From Owenia fusiformis (Eukaryota; Annelida; Polychaeta; Sabellida; Oweniidae): DNA of 64,000 bases. This document shows positions 55,714 through 64,000 of this stretch, one piece after another. The notes below the pieces were generated by a model. That model saw only the letters and a program-made list of their open reading frames with translations. It had not been told where the DNA came from and did not search any database. The position numbers and the translations under genes are program-made. The DNA is taken from positions 18,894,822 to 18,958,821 of the forward strand of contig CAIIXF020000008.1 of the NCBI GenBank assembly GCA_903813345.2, written 5' to 3'. Numbering within the stretch: the stretch's first letter is position 1; each line of letters starts with the position of its first letter.

Positions 55714-55737
55714 CTTCCCAACAGACCTACCCTCAGG
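53021..55737 (-). CDS. ADCY10: ADCY10 exons 1-4: C1 catalytic half
   Basis: Exon 1 opens with CCTGAGGG after a TTTTTTAG acceptor. The first ATG (55713) gives MAKSTPKLNQLATHVPDL, which aligns with the start of mammalian ADCY10, so upstream exons are probably untranslated. FADISGFTALSERYS and KFAGDAILSVW carry the two metal-binding aspartates and the active-site lysine. Split codons join exactly: IS-G-FTAL across 55581/55352, KFAG-DAIL across 55215/53694 and KLG-IAAGE across 53542/53226. Exon 4 ends the C1 fold with TTGITVDDVNLAEKF and ISPYAWMLL. Mammalian C1 has Arg in place of the Asn in DDVNLAEK (see findings). Confidence 0.92.
54362..54932. mobile_element. Mariner-type MITE, intact second copy
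   Basis: This 571-bp element has CAGGGTGTCCCGAAAG ends and TA on both sides. Much of its length is self-complementary: the segment after each end (GGGGGCCCC, then CATTGATTTGCC in one arm) recurs inverted in the other. It lies between cyclase exons 53542-53694 and 55215-55352. Confidence 0.87.
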
Positions 55738-55764
55738 CTAAAAAATGTTAAACACTTATATTAA

Positions 55765-57031
55765 AGGGACCCAACACCATGGTCACATGATCAGTCGTGT
55801 GGAGGTAAGCTCCCAGTTGAAATAAAAGCACTGTCCTCCTTTGGTTTCTTTGAAAAGTAGCTAATACCCTCATGTATTGGTCAGTTTGTGTGTCATACGA
55901 CTAATCCATACCATATGCTTCATTCAACATATTTAATGCTATTGAGCTGCATATATAAACAGTACTTTGCAACTAAGGTCATACAGTATACTTACCCCTT
56001 GCAAATTGTAATTTATTGAATTCACAGTAAACCCATCAATTTTTAAGAAAACAAAGAATATTGTTCTCATGGATCTATTATTTATGTTAGACTAACTATG
56101 AAAATATAAATATGAAATAATATGTTAGCTTGAAGTCATATATAAGATGAAAATATATGTTCATGCATTTGCATTTTTCCAAAGGGAATATTCCCATGTA
56201 AGTAAATTAAATACAGGTGCAACATATAATTTATATGTATATCTATGTCATCTGTCTATACATGCGCGTATAGCCTAGTGTTACATGTGAACAAGATGGT
56301 TCTGGAAAGAAATGAGCGTGTCAGATTTGCTAAAAAGCCACATACACCACAAAAGCAAGACCAATTTGAAAGTAAGTTCATTATTCTCAAGGGTACACTT
56401 CAAGTGAAAGCTACATTGCTACAGGGTGGCCTATATTCTGAGACAAATGTATTATCCAACGATTGTGATTTTCGAAGCTAAAATGTGATATCTTGAGCAG
56501 ATGGAAATACATTCCCATGAGATATGTATATATAGTCAAAAGTGATAACTATTTATTGAGTGTAATGAAATGTATCCTTCGCTAACTGCTTTTGTTTGAG
56601 ATAATTATCATGAAATATTTTTTAATTGATTTTTATGTGTGTCATTGATCCTAATCCACCCTGTAGTCTGGTGTTTGTAGAGCATTGCGACTCGTACAAC
56701 TTATTCTCACAAATATCAAACCTCATTTACTAATTAATTTTTTGTGTGAATATGAAGAGTCCAAGCATTGCTTTTTTATGTTTATTGTATAGCTATATTT
56801 AGCCTTGATATCCATGATTTTTTAAAACAAAATCTCACCGTTAGATTTCGAGCTATTCATGTTTACTCATTTGTCTAATTGGAAAACAATGCAAATCTCA
56901 TTTTTTCAAAAGAAAAAAAATTGAAATTCTAAGACGGTGAAAAATCATTAAAAAATACACAGATTCAGAATCCAGCAAGCATTTTCCCTTACTCCTCTCC
57001 GTTAAGAAGTTTTGTAAGGTGTTGGGTTCCT
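55765..57031. mobile_element. PiggyBac-type MITE, TTAA-flanked
   Basis: The ends AGGGACCCAACACC and GGTGTTGGGTTCCT are flanked exactly by TTAA (55761-55764 and 57032-57035), the piggyBac target. No transposase is visible; the open frame at 56245-56481 is not protein-like. It lies just upstream of the first cyclase coding exon and may carry or displace promoter sequence. Confidence 0.83.
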
Positions 57032-57039
57032 TTAAGGTG

Positions 57040-58080
57040 ATGTTTTCCAGAAAAAGATTTTGAAAAGATTATATACAGTACACGTACCTGTATATTCCTC
57101 ACTCTCTGATTGGTTTATACCCTACAAGTGACAAAAAAATAAAGAGATGTGATATGACTTCCGTTGAATATCAAATGATATTCACCAGTCAGGACTTAAT
57201 CCAGTGAAATTTCAATTCTATATTTTCCCGGGAGTACATGTACATTGTAATGCTTAACTTGACATCAATTGTATGTTATTCCATTAATGTGAGTGTTTGC
57301 ACCTGTTTGCACCTGTTTGCATTATGATATTGGTCATACATACTAGGATATAGACCAGAAAATCCATTGTTCTAGTAATTGTGACGTCACATAACCTATT
57401 ACACCCTTGGTATACGCAGCTAACGAAAATTGACCGGTATGGGTCAAAAGCTGGACCCGTACGGGTTAACGGTTTTATTTGAATTTAAAATAGCCATAAC
57501 TTGCTCAATATTGACTTCCTCGTGTCTAATTTGAAATATATGATGCCTCCCGATGCTTTTAAGTACCCCAATTTTTTACAGATTTTTAAACGGTCCAAAA
57601 CTCTCTAAATGCGCATTTATGCTCTTTTCTCTCGAGAACGACTGTCTCATTTTCACGATAACTTTTATTTAGTACTTCTAACATATAAGATCTATTTTTC
57701 CCCATCAAGGTATGATGTAAATGACATGCTATTTACATCTTGTGAGTTTCAATGACGCGCGTTTGATTTTATAAAAAATGCCAAACTTTGTGACAAAGAA
57801 TTTCATCCTGCTTGCAGCGAGAAGACGGACCGGTTCGGGGCAATCTGCTTGCAGCGAGAAGACGGACCGGTTCAGGGCAATAGCTGATGAAATTCATCTA
57901 TGAGAAAAATACTAGTAATTGCTTTCAATAAGCATACCCCCTTCAATAAAGTTTGCAGTTACCATTTTACCATGTAGATTTGAAATAAAAACTAAAATCT
58001 TGGGGAGGGAAACTCTAAAACGCAACAGCTGCATAAATTAAGCAGGTTGACCATTCACTTAGAGCCACTTTAATAGGAAT
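57040..58080. other. Upstream region of the cyclase, no gene seen
   Basis: It holds the 37-bp direct repeat and a stretch of mixed sequence with CGG/CCG-bearing words (57430-57480). It may contain the cyclase promoter or non-coding first exon, but no TATA box or splice donor stands out. Confidence 0.4.
57808..57881. repeat. 37-bp direct repeat, two copies
   Basis: CTGCTTGCAGCGAGAAGACG and the bases that follow it occur twice in tandem (57808 and 57845) with one or two differences. Confidence 0.9.
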
Positions 58081-58085
58081 GTTTA

Positions 58086-61000
58086 TTATAGTGGGAAAGG
58101 AGCAGGGAAAGTATCGCAACAGACTTTTGATAATTTTGACAGTTGATAATTTTTTTGTGAGTAGTTTCTGGCTGTAAAAAGTAAATGCTTGGGAAAGGCG
58201 AATCTATAATCTTCAAGAAAAGTTCAAAGAATAGTTTCCAGATCAATTGGATTATCTTATAATCCATGTTTAATCCACCCATCAACAAGCTTTTTCAAAA
58301 TACATTCGTCATTTTCACCATCGTCCCTCATTTTTTTACAATTTTTCATGCAAAGTTACATTGTACTTGAACACATGTTTCATCAAGTAAAATATGTAAG
58401 GAACTCCATGAAGTTTGTTTTTGAGTTTTTTTTGAAAAAATGAACCTCTTAAAATGCATGTTTACAAAAGTAATTTAGGAGTGATGTAAAAGATGGCAAT
58501 GTTTTTCAATAATAACATGCATAGGTGGGTGAATTACTCATGTGTGTTGTGTTTTAATCCTGCATTCACTGACTGAGTTAGCCTATTGAAAAATCATAGA
58601 GATTAATAATACAAACAGTAATACTATGAATACTTCTACTTCAAGCTCAAATAGCGCTTTTAGGGTCCTGTGTTGAAATACTAGATCACCTTATGTGCAT
58701 GAATTTTCAAGAGAAACCATCAGTGCAAGCAATTAAATGAAAGCCTCATCCAAACATCACTTGAAAAGTACTAAAGTGGTGAAAAATTGCAGGATGTTGA
58801 CAGAAAATGTGCCTAGGGGAGAGGGTCGTCTCTCAACCCCCCTCCTCCCCCTCCCTGGTCACGGGACTAATACATGTGATATGGCAAAGTCCAATTCATA
58901 GATTAAATTTCCCTTGCAGTCTTGTTGGCATTTTTATTAGAGTTCATGTTTTGTTTATGTTAATGGGTGAGTGGAAGACCCTTGGGTGGGAATCAAATAT
59001 AAAATGTTTTCTAAAATATATATTTGAAATACTTTGTGTATGTACATGTACAGTCACAAACTCTAGGCAACATTAACTAGTAATGGGGCAACACCCCAAC
59101 TCAACTGAGTGAATGTGTAAACCATATAAGGAACAAAAAACATTACATAAAACAAACTCAGCATGCAAACATGTAAAACTGGCATGGCAAAACAATAGAT
59201 TGTGAAACTGAATAATAAAAGCACATACGACTAGAAAACAAGGGATTAAGGACCTGTTAAAATGAAATGAATGGGGATTGGTCAATATGAATAGTAGAAA
59301 TATGAAAAATGTGAAAACTTTACATTTAGTATTGATCATGAACATTAGAGAGGTTAAGTACACAGGCTCGTAGGCAGGTAGAGGGGGAGAGATAAAGGGA
59401 GCTGCTGCTCCCCCAAGAGATTCTTTCAAAATGATGCAGTTTCTCACCAATCTGAGCACTTCGCATGATTTTTTAGCCAAAACTGTCAAAAAGTTCATCC
59501 CTAGGCAAAAACTTTGCCCTTGGTAAAACTGCTCCTACCCCTTGGTAAAAGCTGGCTACAGACTTAGTGTAAAACACTTGTGTGAGAACTTGAACATGAA
59601 CGAGTACTGTTATGACTCAGTCGGTAGGTTTACAGATTATATTCTGTTTCTTGTAGACCACCTGGCAGACTTGACCCAGTCTTTATAACCATCCATATAT
59701 ACGTCACCGAATGGAACTAGTTTAAAAGGAAATCTTATCTGTGAATATTGCCTACAGGCGAGAAAGAGGACATGCTGCCTTTCCCATCCGCCATTTTTTG
59801 TTATCGTTACCGCAAAATTTTGCAAATCGCCTTGATGTAACCGTCATGCTATAATACCGTGAATAGGGGACCATAAGTTTACACATTCCATGTGTACGTT
59901 CATCAAAATAGTGCGATCTTAACCTCCCTAATAACTGAAATTGTTGACTCAACCAATAGAATCATTCTATGTTTGTTTATATTTGTTCACATTAATATGG
60001 AAGAAAATCTGACATTTTGCTAAAAAGATGTTATTGTAAATCTTAGAAATAATGATAAAGGTAGTATACACCACACACTCAATGGTATTGATTGTGGTTT
60101 TCAGAGACTCTCAATAGGGACTTTAAGCTTGCAATGTTTTTCAAAACCTAAATGTGAATGGAAAATATTTAGCGATGCTCTGTATGGGCGATTGGTCATA
60201 GGTTGGCGTTTCGATTTTATATGCAAGCTAATCTCCCTAATGTTAACATTAAGGTATGAGTGTATGTTACTCATAACATTTTCTTAGGATAACATTTCTT
60301 GAATTGATGAATATGCAAAAATTATTCTTAGCATATCATCCTTCATTTCATTATTTGAATAATCAATCTGGATATAAACTCAAATAAGGAAGTGTGTTAT
60401 AACACATCATCATATAGAAACATGTTCAATGTTTTTTCAGAAGCTGGATCAAAATCATAGGCCAAGGGTAAAGTAATAGAAAGCAGTATATAGAAGAGAC
60501 AGGTGAACAACTCTGACTTAGACCACTTGTTGAGATGGAGATTTCAACAATATTTAGTGTATTATTTTCAAAAAGCAATGGGCAGTTGATAGAAAATTGA
60601 TAGTTTGTAGCTCTTACCTAAGATTGAAACTCAGTCAGATGGTGTAGAGTGAATAATGCTGTCTAAAAGAGAGAATTTCTGAAAACCTGCAATTGCCTGG
60701 CAAGTTCATTAGTAAACAAGTGATCTGATTGGTGGTCACTGCTGACCTCCCTGACCTCCACCAGTGACAATCAGTTTCAGCTTGCCAGGCAATTGCAGAT
60801 ATCCATAGTTATTGTTTTATATGCAGTATTATATGCAGTTTTTAGATAAAGATTTGAAAAAAACAATGATATAAGTTTGAAAAACACTTTGAAGAAGATT
60901 TTGGAGAGATTTGGGAATACAATAAAATTTGAAAAATTTTCAATCTTACTTGTGGACCTGTCTCTTCTATATACAGCTTACTATTACTTTTCCCTTGGCC

Positions 61001-61785
61001 TATGATCAAAATATTTGTCTTACTAATTATAAAATAATTGGCAAAGGTATGATGTACTAAATTCTTGTACTGTATTTATGATTTTAATAGCACTGTACCT
61101 CGTGAATCATTACTGATAAACAAGATACAGAAAACCTGTTCAAAGTAAATGCTATAATAAGGCATCATAGAAATTATCATAAAGAGAGGTATTTAGAATT
61201 TCTTAGCAACTTACACACACACAGGTTTAACTGCACTCAAACATTAAACAGTCAACTTGACAGGTATTCAGAATTTTTGGGGAAATGCTGCGGTTATGCT
61301 CCATTGATTAAACAGGGGATCAAACAGCAGGGGATCAAACAAGTCCAACCATTCATTTATGAAAACATTTTGAACTAACTTTATGGCACACTAATGACAT
61401 CTTATATGAGTGTGCTGTACTAAAAGCATAGCCCCATTGGATCCCCTTATATTGGATTATCATAATCCTAATCCACGAGGAGTTCCTTATATATTTTAAG
61501 TGATGAAACATGTGTTCAAGTACAATGTAACTTTGCATGAAAATTGTAAAAAAAAATGAGGGACGATGGTGCAAATGACGATTGTATTTTGAAAAAAGCT
61601 TGTTGATGGGTGGATTAAACATGGCTAATGAGATAATCCAATTGATCTTGAAACCATTCTTTGAATTTTTCTTAAAGATTATACATTGGCCTTTCATATG
61701 CATTCATTTTTGTACAGCCAGAAAGTACTAGAAAAAAATTATTTACTGTCAAAAATCTGTTGCGATACTTTCCCTCGCTCTTTAA
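58086..61785. repeat. Inverted pair of a 300-bp repeat, 3.4 kb apart
   Basis: 58086-58410 and about 61485-61785 are reverse complements with moderate divergence (GGAAAGTATCGCAACAGA against its inverse; AATCCACCCATCAACAAGCT against its inverse). The interval holds the first hAT-like MITE. This may be two independent copies of one repeat or the ends of a larger element. Confidence 0.75.
60456..61004. mobile_element. hAT-like MITE (CATAGGCCAAGGG ends), copy 1
   Basis: The ends CATAGGCCAAGGGTAAAGTA and its inverse are flanked by an 8-bp repeat ATCAAAAT, as expected for hAT-type elements. Much of the 549 bp is palindromic (CAATTGCCTGGCAAG in both directions). No coding sequence. Confidence 0.85.
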
Positions 61786-62194
61786 ATTTGAATGTTGAAA
61801 CAACATGATTGGTATTGGTATATGATTGGTCTGATCACATGACTACCAATGTTTATGTTCTCATAAGACAACATGTTTTCTCTGAATTGTTTGACTTGAA
61901 ACATTCTTCTAAAGCTAATTCTGTTTACTTTTGAGTCAGAAAAATACTATTTTTTGAGGCAAATATATCTGTGTCTATTATTCTGGAAAGAAGGATAGTC
62001 CTGTATGATCCAGTTATTTTTATATCTTATTTTAATGTCATATTAAAGGGGGGGGGGTGGGGCGTTGTTTAATTGCTCGCGGGACATGGGTTTAGTTATG
62101 GGGAAGAAATTTCTGTCTTATCAGGTGCTTATCAATTCCATTCTTGAATTGATTTATTTCTGTGGTGTCTATTACGGATTAGGGAAGATTGTTC

Positions 62195-62237
62195 CACGTA
62201 AGAGGTACCTGCGCTACCGCTGAGCTACACGGGTGGA
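62195..62237 (-). repeat. tRNA-like D-arm fragment on the minus strand
   Basis: Read on the minus strand, GTGTAGCTCAGCGGTAGCGC is a good A box and D arm; no B box follows. Confidence 0.3.
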
Positions 62238-62377
62238 CTATTTTATGTGTCGTGTCTGTGTTTAATTTATGTGTCATTTCCTGCCCAAAACAGGACTAGT
62301 ACAAATTTCATATGGCGAGAACTAATAATTTTTAGTAGTCACTCTTGGCAAGTATGAGCTGAAAACGAAATCGTAGA

Positions 62378-62533
62378 CTGTCTAAGTTCTAGAGGACCTA
62401 CCCGTTTGAGTACGTTCGATGAAGTTTGTAAATAGATCCCAAACGGTTCTTAGTACGTCCAGTCCGTTCGTACACAGTTGAAGCCCGTTTTCGAGAACGT
62501 AGTGAGAACTAGTTTGGTGTGATAGTAGGGTTA
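62378..62533. mobile_element. Right-end fragment of the CTATCACACCAAACTAGTTCT MITE
   Basis: It matches 45792-45938 closely (AGGACCTACC, GATGAAGTTTGTAAA, ending AGTTTGGTGTGATAGTAGGG) and has no left half. Confidence 0.8.
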
Positions 62534-63413
62534 GATAAATTATATACCTTTGCTTGGTGAACTTTTCTTATATGCATAGTGCATACTCACATTACATGCA
62601 TTAAAAGTGAGTAGGTTGAAGACAAATTAACCTTCATATTAAAAGTGCACAAAAAGTAGAAGTATTTGTGTATACATGTAGTTATTTGTCTTGAAAAATG
62701 AAATGAGTGATGTAACTTGTACTTGTCTTTGTATAGGCCTATGTAAATAGACACTGAAATGTTAATAAACTTTGTTCAAAGGAAACCAATATTAATGTTA
62801 TATTATTTCTACAATTTTTATGATTAAGAGACATCTTCCAAGTAAAACATTTGAAACTGGTTTTATAATATAAAAATGCATTAACTGTTGAGTGATTCTA
62901 CACACCCTCCAAGTAAATTGATTAAAAGTTGTATTTTACAATTCCTGATTGTAAGTCCATTACAAAATGATATAAAGAAGTTATTCACCAGGAAGAATTT
63001 GATATTGGGAATATCACAAGGATTATATCAACCGAGGGATATTCCTCATATTATCCCGAAAGGTGAATAACAAACTTATACCCTGGTCAAGAGCAATGTC
63101 TACCAAAAGTCCTGTGTTGAATGAAAGAAAAAAATTGCACTTGATTCATTTTTGAAAAATAGAAAAAATGTAAGGGGGGGGGGGTAATAACGTGTATATA
63201 AGACATGATAAGACATGCTACTTGAATTTATTCTTATGACTCCAAATTTTCCCATTTTTCATTCTCCAGAGATATAATATCCAGTTTCTTACTGGGGTAC
63301 TGAGTTTAGTTTTTTCAAATACACGAGTTCTTGTGAATTTGTTCCATCGCAAAGACATATAAATCCCCCTCCATCCACTTCACATTTTTTCTGAGCAAGC
63401 AGAAGTTTTTAAA

Positions 63414-63990
63414 CATAGGCCAAGGGAAAAGTAATAGTAAGCTGTATGTAGAAGAGACAGGTCCACAAGTAAGATTGAAAATTTTTCAAATTTTTTTAGT
63501 CTTGGCACTAGTTCTCCTTACTGGTATCAAATTGTATTTCCAAATCTCTCCAAAATCTTCTTCAAAGTGTTTTTCAAACTTATATCATTGTTTTTTTCAA
63601 ATCTTTATCTAAAAACTACATATAATACTGCATTTAAAACAACAACTATGGATACCTGCAATTGCCTGGCACGAGCTGAAACTGATTGTCACTGGTGGAG
63701 GTCAGGGAGGTCAGCAGTGACCAATCAGATCACTTGTTTACTAATGAACTTGCCAAGCAATTGTAGGTTTTCAGAAATTCTCTCTTTTAGACAGCATTAT
63801 TCACTCTATATCATCTGACTGAGTTTCAATCTTAGGTAAGAGCTACAAACTATCAATTTTCTATCAACTCCCCATGACTTTTTGAAAATAATACACTTAA
63901 ATATTGTTGAAATCTCCATCTTAACAAGTGGTCTAAGTAAGAGTTGTCTCTTCTATATACGGCTTACTATTACTTTACCCTTGGCCTATG
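63414..63990. mobile_element. hAT-like MITE, copy 2 in opposite orientation
   Basis: It has the same ends as copy 1, with the interior reading in the opposite direction. The flanking 8-mers (TTTTTAAA and GAGTTAAA) match only in part, so this copy looks older or rearranged. Confidence 0.82.
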
Positions 63991-64000
63991 GAGTTAAAGG

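Larger units (their letters stand above)
61790..63410. other. Intergenic, no gene seen
   Basis: G runs at 62048 and 63174, a tRNA-like D arm and a MITE end are the only features; nothing coding. Confidence 0.5.

Noticed and set aside
56245-56481. 78-codon plus-strand frame
   Set aside because: Lies inside the piggyBac-type MITE and has no family features.
59073-59498. 141-codon minus-strand frame
   Set aside because: Hydrophobic low-information translation of AT-rich sequence overlapping a decayed MITE relative (59360-59515).
1-64000. LTR retroelements, integrated viruses or Polintons
   Set aside because: I saw no long direct repeats bounding gag/pol-like sequence, no integrase or capsid-like frame; all reverse transcriptases here are LINE or Penelope type.

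Overview
This window looks like nuclear DNA of an invertebrate animal. It is AT-rich, its genes are split by long introns with GT/AG boundaries, and it is crowded with non-LTR retrotransposons, a Penelope-like element, small inverted-repeat DNA transposons, and elements made of tandem repeats followed by a microsatellite and a hairpin. That last layout resembles the pearl/HINE (Helentron-associated) elements known from bivalves. A mollusc or other lophotrochozoan is my best guess. No single gene here settles the phylum.

One host gene spans nearly the whole window on the minus strand: a soluble adenylyl cyclase (ADCY10 family). I traced 24 coding exons whose codons and splice phases join, from the start codon near 55,713 down to an exon at 203-355; the 3' end lies outside the window. 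In transcript order they encode the C1 cyclase half (55.7-53.0 kb), a linker (51.9, 31.5 and 29.4 kb), the C2 half (16.2-14.3 kb), a P-loop NTPase (14.0-11.3 kb), the following helical region (6.7-3.7 kb) and the start of the long C-terminal helical region (2.9-0.2 kb). One junction, 53.0 to 51.9 kb, does not join cleanly.

Two giant introns host other genes. The 16.2-29.4 kb intron holds a near full-length LINE (ORF1 plus endonuclease/reverse transcriptase, minus strand) and an intronless rhodopsin-class GPCR with a pentapeptide-repeat N-terminus (plus strand). The 31.6-51.9 kb intron holds a secreted C-type lectin (plus strand) and two close paralogues of a large multi-pass membrane protein that I cannot name (minus strand, about 10 kb apart). 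An R2/Hero-type LINE with an intact 1,139-codon ORF sits in the 6.7-11.3 kb intron, directly behind a truncated copy of its own 3' end.

From 55.8 to 64 kb, upstream of the cyclase, I see only repeats: a piggyBac-type MITE, two copies of a hAT-like MITE in opposite orientation, and a 300-bp repeat present twice in opposite orientation. I recognise no LTR retroelement or integrated virus. All calls come from reading the sequence; no database search was run.
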